Assembly (NCBI GenBank): GCA_036653215.1
Contig: JAVVUK010000015.1
Location: 1-23,464 of the forward strand
Length of the DNA stretch: 23,464 bases
Direction: 5' to 3'
From: JADFUS01 sp036653215
GTDB taxonomy: Bacteria > Bacteroidota > Bacteroidia > Bacteroidales > Rikenellaceae
Part shown: positions 1 to 8,726 of the stretch, piece after piece
Numbering within the stretch: the stretch's first letter is position 1
Layout: every line of letters starts with the position of its first letter
Made by a program: the position numbers and the translations under genes
The notes under the pieces: model-generated
What the model saw: the letters and a program-made list of their open reading frames with translations, nothing else
Database searches by the model: none
Told to the model about the DNA's origin: nothing

Positions 1-22
1 CTAATTTTAAAAGTTTTTTCAT
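1..22 (-). CDS. start of a leftward gene, cut by the window edge
   Basis: Only seven codons are visible: an ATG at 22-20 followed by Lys-Lys-Leu-Leu-Lys-Leu. This resembles the basic-then-hydrophobic beginning of a signal peptide, but it is far too short to identify. A Bacteroides-like -7 element lies about 40 bp upstream at 62-69, and the terminator of the neighbouring TPR gene lies further upstream, which fits an independent transcript leaving the window to the left. The frame is open to the edge; that is weak evidence over 22 bases. Confidence 0.4.
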
Positions 23-61
23 AATTTATATTTTTAGATTTATGTTTTTATTAATGCGCTG

Positions 62-69
62 CAAATATA
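62..69 (-). promoter_or_regulatory. possible -7 promoter element for the leftward gene
   Basis: On the minus strand this reads TATATTTG, a full match to the Bacteroides -7 consensus TAnnTTTG. No TTTG was found at the usual 19-20 bp upstream, so only the -7 half is supported. It would give a leader of about 30 nt to the ATG at 22. Confidence 0.35.
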
Positions 70-100
70 TACATTAATTTACCAAAATAACACTATTATA

Positions 101-143
101 CATAAAAAATGAGCCATTGCAATGCAACAGCTCATTTTTTATG
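101..143 (-). terminator. intrinsic terminator after the TPR gene
   Basis: A perfect 14-bp inverted repeat (101-114 with 130-143) has an A-run on one side and a T-run on the other, with a 15-nt loop. It starts 18 bp past the stop codon of the minus-strand TPR gene. A/T runs on both sides mean it could act in either direction. The loop itself holds a 10-bp palindrome (116-125 region). Confidence 0.8.
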
Positions 144-161
144 TGTAATAACTTATAAATA

Positions 162-1475
162 CTAAAGTGTCTTATTTATTTCGTTATATTTATTATATTT
201 CTCCATGTATATAGGATCCTCATCACGCAAAGCAAAACATAAAGCTCTAAGCAACTCAGCACTATTTTTACTCTTTGGATTTACGATAAGTGCTTGCTCA
301 AGAACTTCCACAGATGCTTTTCTATATTTTAACACCTCGTCCTTTTTTGCATTAGTAGCAGTCACATTTGTGTAATCGATAGTATTTAAATCTTTATATG
401 CCTTATCTGAAAGTTTATAGTAAGCATATCCTTTATTGTAAAGAGCATCGAAGAAGTTAGGAGTCATAGTCAAAGCACGTTCATAAGCACTAATAGCAGT
501 TAGATAATCTTCCATTGCCACATAAGCATTACCCTCTTGGATGACGATATTTACATTTTTAGGATCTTTCTCTTCAGCTTGTTTTATATAAGGAATTACT
601 TTATCTGCTGGTTCACCATTTCTAACATATAGGTTTACAAGACCTTGAAGCATATCTTTATTATCCGGGAATTCTTTCATACCACGAACGAAAATAGCCT
701 CTGCCTCTTTTTCAAGACCTTTTATTTCACTTTTCACAGCACCAGAGAAATAAAGCACTGTGCCATCAGCCATTAAGAAATTCTTTCCCACTAAAATATC
801 CAAATTTTTATTAGCAAGAGGGAAATCGGTCATAAGCATCGCTGTACGAGCAAGTTGGAAATAGATATCGTCAACCCCTTGATCTGGAACAATGCCACTG
901 GCTCTAAGCTGTGCAGCTATATCATAAACATCATACGACTCAGCATATTTCTTTAATGAAAACTTATTGTTCCCGTTCACCAATGTCGCTTGTATAAGAG
1001 CTTCGTAAGACTTAGCTACTAATTTAGATTGTGAAGGCTCTACTTCAAGAGCTTTTTTATAACACTCCACAGCATTGACAAATGGTTTTTCGATAGCAGG
1101 AGCCGCTTCTTCAAAGAAAGCTACATTATCACTCTCGTCGATAAAAACTTTGACAGTAGGATATTGGTAAACTTTAAACATCTGGTTGTCTATTTTCTCA
1201 ACAGGAATTGAAGCTGCATTTGTAGGCTGACCTATCGCTGCAACAAGCACCATGACTGGTTGGCCGACGAAAACCTTGTCATAGTTAGCCTCTCCAAGAG
1301 CTTTATATATATCTCCTCTTTTAACCCAAGTAGAGGCTTTTTCCATCTTCTTAGGATCTTTTATCTCGGCGTTACTTTTCTCTAATTTTATCATCAGAGC
1401 TTTCACGTCAGATTGTGCTAAAACAACCGTTGTCGCTGCAAAAAGCACTACTATTGATAATAATAATTTTTTCAT
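162..1475 (-). CDS. secreted TPR-repeat protein
   Basis: A 437-residue protein with an N-terminal signal peptide (residues 1-20, probable cleavage before Gln21), so exported to the periplasm. Helical repeats of tetratricopeptide type are visible: a good unit at about 131-150 (AVECYKKALEVEP), others at about 245-275 and 280-308, and the clearest pair at 312-360 (EGNAYVAMEDYLTAISAYERAL, then ALYNKGYAYYKL), with a last one at about 384-402. TPR proteins bind other proteins; the partner cannot be read from the sequence. It lies 36 bp behind gyrA with no recognisable promoter in the gap, so it may be cotranscribed with it, and it is followed by a strong terminator. Similar gyrA-TPR neighbours are familiar from Bacteroidales genomes, but no specific function is known to me. 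Confidence 0.85.
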   Translation of the reverse strand: MKKLLLSIVVLFAATTVVLAQSDVKALMIKLEKSNAEIKDPKKMEKASTWVKRGDIYKALGEANYDKVFVGQPVMVLVAAIGQPTNAASIPVEKIDNQMFKVYQYPTVKVFIDESDNVAFFEEAAPAIEKPFVNAVECYKKALEVEPSQSKLVAKSYEALIQATLVNGNNKFSLKKYAESYDVYDIAAQLRASGIVPDQGVDDIYFQLARTAMLMTDFPLANKNLDILVGKNFLMADGTVLYFSGAVKSEIKGLEKEAEAIFVRGMKEFPDNKDMLQGLVNLYVRNGEPADKVIPYIKQAEEKDPKNVNIVIQEGNAYVAMEDYLTAISAYERALTMTPNFFDALYNKGYAYYKLSDKAYKDLNTIDYTNVTATNAKKDEVLKYRKASVEVLEQALIVNPKSKNSAELLRALCFALRDEDPIYMEKYNKYNEINKTL

Positions 1476-1511
1476 TTTTTTGTTCGTTTTAAATTATAAT
1501 CTAATTATTTT

Positions 1512-4073
1512 TTAGTTTTCTGTTTCTGTTATTTCATCCGTAACGTCTACATTTGCAACGACATTGACATCAGTATCGTCTACATTTGCAACAGCTATAT
1601 TTTCTTCAATAACGACCTCTTCTTCCATTTTTGGAACAATAGTTATAGAACCTATCGCATCGTCATTTTTAAGATTTATAACACGCACCCCTTGTGTGGC
1701 ACGCCCCATTACACGAAGAGACTCAACAGGAATACGTATTGTCATACCAGACTTATTGATAATCATCAAGTCGTTTTGATCAGACACACTTTGTATAGAT
1801 ACAAGGTTACCTGTTTTTTCTGTTATAGTAAGCGTTTTAACACCCTTACCTCCCCTATGTGTTATACGATAATCATCAATAGATGTACGTTTTCCATATC
1901 CGTTTTCTGAAACAACCAATATATCGGTATCTTCACCAACAGGAGCAATCACCATGCCTATAACAGCATTATCTCCTTCGATAGTTATACCTCTAACACC
2001 TTGACTTGTACGACCAACAGTACGCACTTGCGACTCATGGAAACGATTTGCCTTTCCTTCATAAGCGGCAAGAAGTATCTCACAGTTACCATTAGTTAAT
2101 TTAGCATCTATAAGTTGGTCTCCTTCTTTTATTGTTATTGCATTTACACCGTTTGTACGAGGACGAGAATATTCTTCAAGGCAGGTCTTCTTCACCATAC
2201 CGCTTTTTGTACACATAACAATAAAGTTATTGTCTACATATTCTTTGTCGTTAAGGCTGTTGACATTCATATACGCCCTAACCTTATCGTCAGGAGTTAT
2301 GTTTAATATATTTTGTATAGCACGTCCTTTAGAAGTACGTGATCCTTCTGGTATTTCATATACTTTCAACCAGAAACAACGTCCCAACTCTGTAAAGAAG
2401 AGCATGGTATTGTGCATGGTAGCTACATAAAGGTGTTCTATAAAGTCTTCATCACGAGTGGCACTACCCTTCGATCCTACTCCGCCTCTTGCTTGGGTGC
2501 GATAGTCTGAAAGTGGGGTACGTTTTATATAACCCATATGTGAAATGGTGATAATCATATCATCATCAGCATAGAAATCCTCAGGATTAAAATCTTCGGC
2601 AGCACGTATAATCTCGGTACGACGAGCATCACCATATTTCTCTTTTATCTCAAGCATCTCGTCTTTGACGATCTTCATCTGAAGAGATTCGTCAGAAAGG
2701 ATATCATTATAACCTTTTATCTTCTCCATCAACTCAGCGTGTTCTGCTCTCAACTTACCTTCTTCAAGACCCGTAAGAGCCCTAAGACGCATATCTATGA
2801 TGGCAGTAGCCTGAATATCAGATAGTGTGAAACGCTCGATAAGCATATTTTTCGCAATATCTGGAGTCATGGATTCTTTAATAATCTTTATAACTTCGTC
2901 TATATTTTCTTGAGCTATAAGCAAACCTTCAAGTAGGTGATCACGCTCTAACGCCTTGTTTAAAAGGAAACGTGTACGACGTAATATAACCTCGTGTCTA
3001 TGTTCAATGAAACATACTATTTGCTCTTTTAGGTTAAGCATTCGAGGTCTTCCATTGACAAGAGTAATGCTATTTATGGCAAAAGAAGTTTGAAGATCCG
3101 AGTATTTAAATAATTTATTAAGGACAACAGACGCAACCGCATCGGTCTTAATTACAATGACAACCCTCGTTCCTTCTCTGTCTGACTCATCATTGATATA
3201 TGAAATTCCCTCTATCTTCTTATCGTTAACAAGATCGGCAATTTTCTTAACCATCTCTGCCTTATTGACAAGATATGGGATTTCTGTTACTATAATCTTT
3301 TCACGCCCTTTTTCTGTAACTTCAATTTCTGTTTTTGAACGGATAATGACTCTGCCACGTCCTGTTTGATAAGCCGCTTTAACGCCCTCATAACCATATA
3401 TTATACCTCCTGTTGGAAAATCGGGAGCTTTAATAAAATGGCAAAGCTCGTCTATTGTTATCTCTGGGTTATCGACAGTCGCACATATAGCATCTACAAC
3501 CTCCGATAAGTTATGAGGCGGCATATTAGTTGCCATACCTACTGCAATACCAGATGTTCCATTTACAAGGAGCAAAGGGATACGTGTAGGTAAAACTTTA
3601 GGTTCAAGATGTGTCTCGTCAAAGTTATTTTGAAAATCAACAGTGTCGTAATCTATATCGGCAATTGTCTCTTCAGCAATTTTCATCATACGAGCTTCGG
3701 TATAACGCATTGCAGCAGGGTTATCCCCATCGACAGACCCATAGTTACCTTGTCCGTCAACAAGTGGATAACGTAAAGACCAAGGTTGCGCCATACGTAC
3801 CATAGTGTTATATACAGAACTGTCACCATGTGGGTGATATTTACCCATCACCTCTCCGACAACACGTGCAGATTTCATATATTTCTTATTTGAGTAGAGG
3901 TTAAGCTCTTTACTCATACCATATAGCACTCTTCTATGAACAGGTTTCAGACCATCACGCACATCCGGCAAAGCACGAGATACAATAACAGACATAGAAT
4001 AGTCTATATACGCACTCTTCATCTCACTCTCGATATCTACCCTAAGAATTTTTTCTAAATCTAAATCAGACAT
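1512..4073 (-). CDS. gyrA: DNA gyrase subunit A
   Basis: Subunit A of the type II topoisomerase that introduces negative supercoils; it breaks and rejoins DNA in an A2B2 complex with GyrB. The 853-residue form starts at ATG 4073; a TTG nine codons upstream keeps the frame open but is a less likely start. The N-terminal half carries the breakage-reunion domain with the catalytic Tyr124 in AAMRYTEARM and the hallmark NGTSGIAVGMATNMPPHN. The C-terminal half is the beta-pinwheel, with blade motifs such as QARGGVG (the GyrA-box variant), HRGGKG, GRTSQGVRG and GRATQGVRV, which favours gyrase over topoisomerase IV ParC. The protein ends in an acidic tail containing a partial repeat. In the quinolone region Ser85 corresponds to E. 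coli Ser83, and Asn89 (codon 3807-3809) to E. coli Asp87. The 3' neighbour is the TPR gene. Confidence 0.97.
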   Translation of the reverse strand: MSDLDLEKILRVDIESEMKSAYIDYSMSVIVSRALPDVRDGLKPVHRRVLYGMSKELNLYSNKKYMKSARVVGEVMGKYHPHGDSSVYNTMVRMAQPWSLRYPLVDGQGNYGSVDGDNPAAMRYTEARMMKIAEETIADIDYDTVDFQNNFDETHLEPKVLPTRIPLLLVNGTSGIAVGMATNMPPHNLSEVVDAICATVDNPEITIDELCHFIKAPDFPTGGIIYGYEGVKAAYQTGRGRVIIRSKTEIEVTEKGREKIIVTEIPYLVNKAEMVKKIADLVNDKKIEGISYINDESDREGTRVVIVIKTDAVASVVLNKLFKYSDLQTSFAINSITLVNGRPRMLNLKEQIVCFIEHRHEVILRRTRFLLNKALERDHLLEGLLIAQENIDEVIKIIKESMTPDIAKNMLIERFTLSDIQATAIIDMRLRALTGLEEGKLRAEHAELMEKIKGYNDILSDESLQMKIVKDEMLEIKEKYGDARRTEIIRAAEDFNPEDFYADDDMIITISHMGYIKRTPLSDYRTQARGGVGSKGSATRDEDFIEHLYVATMHNTMLFFTELGRCFWLKVYEIPEGSRTSKGRAIQNILNITPDDKVRAYMNVNSLNDKEYVDNNFIVMCTKSGMVKKTCLEEYSRPRTNGVNAITIKEGDQLIDAKLTNGNCEILLAAYEGKANRFHESQVRTVGRTSQGVRGITIEGDNAVIGMVIAPVGEDTDILVVSENGYGKRTSIDDYRITHRGGKGVKTLTITEKTGNLVSIQSVSDQNDLMIINKSGMTIRIPVESLRVMGRATQGVRVINLKNDDAIGSITIVPKMEEEVVIEENIAVANVDDTDVNVVANVDVTDEITETEN
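1544..1609 (-). repeat. 33-bp-period partial duplication in the gyrA 3' end
   Basis: The same 16 bases (cgtctacatttgcaac) occur at 1544-1559 and 1577-1592, exactly 33 bp apart, so the repeat is in frame. It makes the GyrA tail contain VANVD twice within an acidic, probably disordered extension. This looks like replication slippage in a tolerant region. Confidence 0.7.
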
Positions 4074-4216
4074 TTTTTTATTGTTATTTTTTATATTCAA
4101 ATTTTAGAGATCTTATAACCCACCTTTGTGTTTTTCATAAGACCATATATCTATTACCCACACATTCAAGCAATTACCTTATAAACGAACAATAGTTTCG
4201 CCAACCAATCCTACCC

Positions 4217-4309
4217 CACCAACTACATATAACTTCACCGCCACCAACTCAGCTAAATACTACAACACCAATCACTTATAACTTCACCACCAACTCAGCT
4301 AACTATTAC
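4217..4309. repeat. imperfect tandem repeat at the end of the glycine-rich TPM gene
   Basis: Unit 1 (4217-4263) and unit 2 (4266-4309) are near-identical, apart from three missing bases in unit 2 and a few substitutions; the core acttcacc...accaactcagctaa is shared. Unit 2 covers the stop codon of the minus-strand TPM gene (4306-4308). The rest of the 232-bp gap to gyrA (4074-4216) shows no gene, no clear terminator and no full TAnnTTTG promoter that I can find. Confidence 0.75.
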
Positions 4310-5088
4310 CAACTACCACCTGCTCCGCCACCGCCAAAGCCACCGCCACCGAAACCGCCAAAGCCGCCGCCACCAAAGCCGCCACTACTACCTCCAAAGC
4401 CACCTCCGCCGCCTCTTCCCATGCTACCTATAATAAGCCATGGAAGTATTGAGGAGTGTACCTGTGCTCCATCGCCATTGACATCAACGCTTCTTTTGCG
4501 TGGCAAAAGCATTATTATGATAAATATGACAAAAAAGATAGCAAACACGTTTAGACTCGTGCTACTTCCTTTTTTCATATATTGATCGGCAGTAAATTCG
4601 CTACTTGCTAAAGATCCGATTGTCGATATGGCAGCATTTACACCACCACTCATATCTCCACGTGAGAAATATGGGATCATCTCATTATCTACAATAGCTT
4701 TAGATACAGCATCTGGGATGACTCCTTCAAGACCATACCCCACAGCTATAAATACGCCACCTCTTTCAGTATCTGTCTTTGGTTTTATAAGGATCACGAC
4801 ACCGTTATCTTTGCCGTCTTGTCCAACGCCCCATTTATGTCCTAATTCTGTGGCAAGATAAGATATATCCATACCCTCCAAATCGGAAGTTGTAACTACC
4901 AACACCTGTGTAGATGTGCTGTCGTCTAAAGCGACCAAACGGCTCTCCAATTCGGTTCTTTCTGCATCTGAAAATATATTAGCGTAGTCGTTTACCAATT
5001 GTCTTGGTTTGGGCTGCTCTAATAGAGATTGTCCAAATAGACTGACAGAAAGAGAAATAGCTAATATTAAAAGTGTTAATCGCTTCAT
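4306..5088 (-). CDS. membrane TPM-domain protein with Gly-rich tail (YgcG-like)
   Basis: A 260-residue envelope protein. It has a signal peptide (residues 1-20), a TPM domain at about 28-165 (VNDYANIFSDAERTELESRL, then GHKWGVGQDGKDNGVVILI and IAVGYGLEGVIPD), one membrane segment at about 180-196, and a C-terminal stretch from about 224 made almost only of Gly, Phe and Ser. This order is the usual one for YgcG-type proteins, encoded beside lemA in many bacteria; the tail normally precedes no further domain. TPM was once described as a phosphatase and related domains act in membrane-protein quality control, but the role of the bacterial family is unsettled. ATG 5088 is preferred to a TTG seven codons upstream because it begins the signal peptide and lies 10 bp after the previous stop. 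The stop sits in a duplicated sequence. Confidence 0.9.
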   Translation of the reverse strand: MKRLTLLILAISLSVSLFGQSLLEQPKPRQLVNDYANIFSDAERTELESRLVALDDSTSTQVLVVTTSDLEGMDISYLATELGHKWGVGQDGKDNGVVILIKPKTDTERGGVFIAVGYGLEGVIPDAVSKAIVDNEMIPYFSRGDMSGGVNAAISTIGSLASSEFTADQYMKKGSSTSLNVFAIFFVIFIIIMLLPRKRSVDVNGDGAQVHSSILPWLIIGSMGRGGGGGFGGSSGGFGGGGFGGFGGGGFGGGGAGGSW

Positions 5089-5098
5089 TTTATTAAAT

Positions 5099-5536
5099 TT
5101 ATTTACCAAACGATATTTCGTCTGATAACTCGTTTATGTCATCAAGAGCATGAGGAAAATGCTTTGATAACTTAGATGATGCCATAACTAAAGCAGTAGT
5201 GATACCTTTACAATAGTTATTTTCTTTAAAACAAGAGACCATTTTCTCAGTACAAGTATCCCAAAAATCCCTCTCCACAACCTTGTTTATACCGGCATCT
5301 CCCACAATAGCGCATTTTTTAGACTTCACAGCCACATAAACTAAAACACCGTTTCTGTCAGCCGTATTTTGCATTTTAAGGTTAGAGAACACTTTAATAG
5401 CCCTAACTAAAGGATCGCCATTACACGTAGATTCTATGTGTACACGCACCTCAGCACTACTATGCGACTCGATAGACGCAATTGCAGCGACTATTTTATC
5501 ACTCTCTTCCTTAGTTAGAATTTGCTCTATTTTCAT
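5099..5536 (-). CDS. small TPM-domain protein
   Basis: A 145-residue protein made almost entirely of one TPM domain, with no signal peptide and no membrane segment, so predicted to be cytoplasmic or peripherally attached. Recognisable stretches are IVAAIASIESHSSAEVRVHIE near the start, then RNGVLVYVAVKSKKCAIVGDAGINKVV, which is the core of the family. It sits 2 bp behind lemA and 10 bp ahead of the second TPM gene. LemA with two TPM proteins, one plain and one Gly-tailed, is a recurrent trio across Bacteroidota and other phyla. The molecular function is not established. Confidence 0.88.
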   Translation of the reverse strand: MKIEQILTKEESDKIVAAIASIESHSSAEVRVHIESTCNGDPLVRAIKVFSNLKMQNTADRNGVLVYVAVKSKKCAIVGDAGINKVVERDFWDTCTEKMVSCFKENNYCKGITTALVMASSKLSKHFPHALDDINELSDEISFGK

Positions 5537-5538
5537 AT

Positions 5539-6126
5539 TTAGAACTTCACCTCCGGAGCATTTTCAGAACCCTCTTTAGAAGCAAAATAAGCAGCCTTTT
5601 CAAAGTCAAACATACTTGCTATTATGTTGTTAGGGAACTTTCTGATATACATATTATAGTTTTGTGCTTCTTCGTTAAAACGACGTCTCTCAGTAGAGAT
5701 ACGGTTTTCGGTACCCTCAAGTTGAGCTTGAAGTTGTGCGAAATTTTGATTAGCTTTCAAGTCAGGGTAATTTTCCGATATTGCCATAAGACGAGACAAA
5801 GCACCCGAAAGTTGATCTTGCGCTTTAGTATAACCTTCAAGAGACTTAGGATCATTTAAATAAACCTTTGTGCTTGTAGCTTCAGCCCTTGCACTAACAA
5901 CAGCATCTAAAGTGGATTTTTCATGTTCGGCATATCCTTTAACAGTATTTACTAAGTTAGGGATAAGGTCAGACCTTCTTTGGTATTGATTTTCAACTTG
6001 TGACCAAGCAGCAGTAACACTTTCTTGGCGTGTCACCATGTTGTTATACTTATCTACACAAGAGAAGTATGCTACAACGATAAGCAACACTACAACACCT
6101 ATAACTATCCAAATGCTTTTTTTCAT
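5539..6126 (-). CDS. lemA: LemA family membrane protein
   Basis: A 195-residue protein with one N-terminal membrane helix (about residues 4-24) followed by a helical LemA domain facing the periplasm. Family signatures are clear: YNNMVTRQESVTAAWSQVEN, then RSDLIPNLVNTVKGYAEHE in the first half and LEGTENRISTERRRFNEEAQ with YIRKFPNN in the second. The length is normal for the family. LemA proteins are widespread and often encoded with TPM proteins, as here, but their biochemical role is unknown; the name comes from a Listeria antigen. It is the first gene of a three-gene operon with a good promoter 70 bp upstream. Confidence 0.95.
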   Translation of the reverse strand: MKKSIWIVIGVVVLLIVVAYFSCVDKYNNMVTRQESVTAAWSQVENQYQRRSDLIPNLVNTVKGYAEHEKSTLDAVVSARAEATSTKVYLNDPKSLEGYTKAQDQLSGALSRLMAISENYPDLKANQNFAQLQAQLEGTENRISTERRRFNEEAQNYNMYIRKFPNNIIASMFDFEKAAYFASKEGSENAPEVKF

Positions 6127-6194
6127 ATTTGTTATCTTTTTAGTTTTTTATTTTTAGCGTTTTATATATCTAAATCATAATAGATATAACCTTA

Positions 6195-6225
6195 CAAAGT
6201 TATGACTTTTTTATTACAAAAACAA
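6195..6225 (-). promoter_or_regulatory. Bacteroides-type promoter for the lemA operon
   Basis: On the minus strand the -7 element is TAACTTTG (6195-6202), matching TAnnTTTG. A TTG trinucleotide at 6223-6225 lies 20 bp further upstream and would be the -33 element. The predicted transcript start is near 6188, giving a leader of about 60 nt. Confidence 0.55.
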
Positions 6226-6250
6226 TATTTTAGACAAATTATTGTGCCCA

Positions 6251-6290
6251 AAAAAGGCGTTATCGTAAATAATTACAATAACGCCTTTTT
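6251..6290 (-). terminator. terminator after tpiA
   Basis: A perfect 13-bp inverted repeat (6251-6263 with 6278-6290), GC-rich in the middle and flanked by A and T runs, begins 18 bp after the tpiA stop. The 14-nt loop is AT-rich. It separates lysS-tpiA from the lemA operon. Confidence 0.85.
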
Positions 6291-6307
6291 ATTAACTAAC
6301 ACTCTTA

Positions 6308-7060
6308 TTAAAATGATTTTGCGATACCAATAAAATCTGCTGCAACAAGAGCTGCACCACCGATTAGACCACCGTCAACATCAGCTTTTGCAAAAAGCTC
6401 TTTCGCATTTGAAGGCTTACAACTACCGCCATAAAGAATTGGCGTTTGTTCTGCCTTAGCACCAAATTTACCACGTAACACCTCACGTATAAAAGCGTGT
6501 ATTTCTTGTGCTTGATCTGAAGAAGCTGTAAGACCTGTGCCTATTGCCCAAACAGGCTCATAAGCTATAACAAGTGTCTCAAATTCCTTTTCTGTAAGGT
6601 TAAAGACTACCTCTTCTATTTGTTTACGACAAACGTCAAAATGGCGAGACGACTCACGCTCTTCTTTCTTCTCTCCCACACAATAGATAGGAGTTAACCC
6701 ATTTGCATAAACGAGTTTCATCTTTTTATTTAGCGTTTCTGCATTTTCACCATAATATTCTCTCCTCTCAGAGTGTCCTAAAATAACATATTTAGCACCC
6801 AAAGAAGCTATCATCTCGGCAGACACCTCACCTGTATATGCACCCTTAACTTGATCGGCACAGTTTTGAGCTGATAAAGCTATTGAACTACCACCTATAA
6901 CATTTTCCACCATAGATAAGTGAGTAAACGGAGGAGCAATGATAAGTTCTACATCTGATTTCACCTCTTTACACATTCCGACAAGCTCTTTAGCAAGGGC
7001 AACACCGGCAGCAGGGGTGGTATTCATTTTCCAGTTACCTGCAACAATTTTTTTTCTCAT
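6308..7060 (-). CDS. tpiA: triose-phosphate isomerase
   Basis: Interconverts dihydroxyacetone phosphate and glyceraldehyde 3-phosphate in glycolysis and gluconeogenesis, in the cytoplasm as a dimer. It has 250 residues, the normal length. All catalytic residues are present: Lys11 in AGNWKMN, His96 in ILGHSERRE and Glu168 in AYEPVWAIGTG. The phosphate-binding C-terminal GGSCKPSN and GGLIGGAAL are intact. It starts 11 bp after the lysS stop, so the two are likely one transcript, and it is followed by a strong terminator. Confidence 0.98.
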   Translation of the reverse strand: MRKKIVAGNWKMNTTPAAGVALAKELVGMCKEVKSDVELIIAPPFTHLSMVENVIGGSSIALSAQNCADQVKGAYTGEVSAEMIASLGAKYVILGHSERREYYGENAETLNKKMKLVYANGLTPIYCVGEKKEERESSRHFDVCRKQIEEVVFNLTEKEFETLVIAYEPVWAIGTGLTASSDQAQEIHAFIREVLRGKFGAKAEQTPILYGGSCKPSNAKELFAKADVDGGLIGGAALVAADFIGIAKSF

Positions 7061-7071
7061 AATTTCAATTT

Positions 7072-8619
7072 CTATTTTTTATCTTCTTCATCTGTTGCAC
7101 TCTTCTTTCTCACCTCAGGACGCATATGAGGGAAGAAAAGCACATCTTGGATAGATGGACTATTTGTCATAAACATAGTAAGGCGATCTATACCGATACC
7201 CAAACCACAACAAGTAGGCATACCATATTCCAAAGCACGGATAAAGTCCATATCTATAAACATAGCCTCATCGTCCCCTTTTTCAGAAAGACGTACTTGA
7301 TCTTGGAAACGTCCAAGCTGATCGATAGGATCGTTCAACTCTGAATAAGCATTACACAACTCTTTACCACATACGAAAAGCTCAAAACGTTCTGTAAGAT
7401 CATGGTTATCACGATGACGCTTACTTAACGGAGACATCTCGGTTGGATAATCTATTAAGAATGTTGGTTGAACAAGGAACTCCTCACATTTTTCACCAAA
7501 AATAGCATCTATAAGCTTTCCTTTACCCATACTCTTCTCAATAGGCACGTTTAGGCTTTTACAAGCAGCAACTAACTCTTCTTCGTTCTTCCCTGTAATA
7601 TCGAAACCTGTTTTTTCTTTTATAGCATCTGTCATTGTAAGTCTGCGGAAAGGAGCCTTGAAGCTCACTTTTTGCTCACCTATCATCACTTCTGTTGTGC
7701 CGTTAATTGCAATAGAGATACGTTCCAAAAGTTGCTCCATCATATTCATCATCCATAGATAATCTTTATAGGCAACATATATCTCCATTACTGTAAATTC
7801 GGGATTGTGGGTTCTATCCATGCCCTCATTACGGAAGTCTTTAGCAAACTCATATACACCGTCAAAACCACCTACTATAAGCCTTTTTAGGTATAGCTCA
7901 TTAGCTACACGAAGATAAAGAGGCATATCTAAAGTATTATGATGCGTGATAAACGGACGTGCCGTTGCACCACCGGGAATAGGTTGCAAAATTGGCGTTT
8001 CCACCTCAAGATAACCCATAGAGTTAAAGAACTCTCGCATTGTAGAGATGATCTTGGTACGTTTGATAAATGTATCTTTAACTTCTGGATTTACAATAAG
8101 GTCAAGATAACGTTGACGGTAACGCAACTCTGCATCTGAGAACGCATCGTAAACAACTCCGTCTTTTTCCTTAACAATAGGAAGAGGACGCAACGACTTA
8201 CTTAATATTTTAAGTTCTTTACAATGAACCGAAAGTTCTCCTGTTTGAGTAATGAAAGCAAAACCTTTAATTCCTACAATATCACCTATATCTAACAACT
8301 TTTTGAAAACAGTGTTATACATCGTTTTGTCTTCGCCTTCACATATATCATCACGTTTTAGATATATCTGCATCTTACCTACAGAATCTTGAATAACAAA
8401 AAAAGAGGCACTACCCATAATTCGACGTGACATTATACGCCCAGCGATTGTCACTTCCTTAAATTTATCGGGTTCAGTGGCAAACTTTTCTCTAATTTCA
8501 GCACTGTTTGTATTTATAACAAACTCAGCAGCAGGATATGGTTCGATCCCCAAATTACGCAACTCATTCATAGAGTTACGTCTAATAATTTCTTGTTCGC
8601 TTAATTCTATATTGCTCAT
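7072..8619 (-). CDS. lysS: lysyl-tRNA synthetase, class II
   Basis: Charges tRNA-Lys with lysine in the cytoplasm. The 515-residue form starts at ATG 8619 (MSNIELSEQE); an upstream in-frame ATG at 8649 would add ten residues (YHNLLMLLT-like) not typical of the family. It has an N-terminal OB-fold anticodon-binding domain (about residues 55-145) and a class II catalytic domain with motif 2 at 262-278 (DFRNEGMDRTHNPEFT) and motif 3 near the C-terminus (GLGIGIDRLTM). The length is normal and the last dozen residues are a charged tail. It is promoted from 8745-8776 with a leader of about 120 nt containing hairpins, and cotranscribed with tpiA. Confidence 0.98.
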   Translation of the reverse strand: MSNIELSEQEIIRRNSMNELRNLGIEPYPAAEFVINTNSAEIREKFATEPDKFKEVTIAGRIMSRRIMGSASFFVIQDSVGKMQIYLKRDDICEGEDKTMYNTVFKKLLDIGDIVGIKGFAFITQTGELSVHCKELKILSKSLRPLPIVKEKDGVVYDAFSDAELRYRQRYLDLIVNPEVKDTFIKRTKIISTMREFFNSMGYLEVETPILQPIPGGATARPFITHHNTLDMPLYLRVANELYLKRLIVGGFDGVYEFAKDFRNEGMDRTHNPEFTVMEIYVAYKDYLWMMNMMEQLLERISIAINGTTEVMIGEQKVSFKAPFRRLTMTDAIKEKTGFDITGKNEEELVAACKSLNVPIEKSMGKGKLIDAIFGEKCEEFLVQPTFLIDYPTEMSPLSKRHRDNHDLTERFELFVCGKELCNAYSELNDPIDQLGRFQDQVRLSEKGDDEAMFIDMDFIRALEYGMPTCCGLGIGIDRLTMFMTNSPSIQDVLFFPHMRPEVRKKSATDEEDKK

Positions 8620-8652
8620 AGTAAGTAACATTAATAAATTGTGATACATCTA

Positions 8653-8726
8653 AGAAACAGTTCAACCCCAACCATAAATAGATTTAGGCTGTTTCTAATG
8701 ACAATAAAAAAGTGTAACACACTTTT
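8653..8726 (-). promoter_or_regulatory. structured leader of lysS
   Basis: Two inverted repeats lie between the predicted transcript start and lysS. One is an 8-bp stem (8708-8715 with 8719-8726) with a 3-nt loop followed on the minus strand by six T, so it resembles a weak terminator. The other is an 8-bp stem (8653-8660 with 8689-8696) with a 28-nt loop. The arrangement could be an attenuator, but the leader is too short for a lysine riboswitch and shows no T-box sequence. Function is unknown. Confidence 0.35.

Noticed and set aside
4074..4216. A promoter for gyrA
   Set aside because: No TAnnTTTG with a spaced TTTG is visible on the minus strand; the promoter must be degenerate or further upstream.
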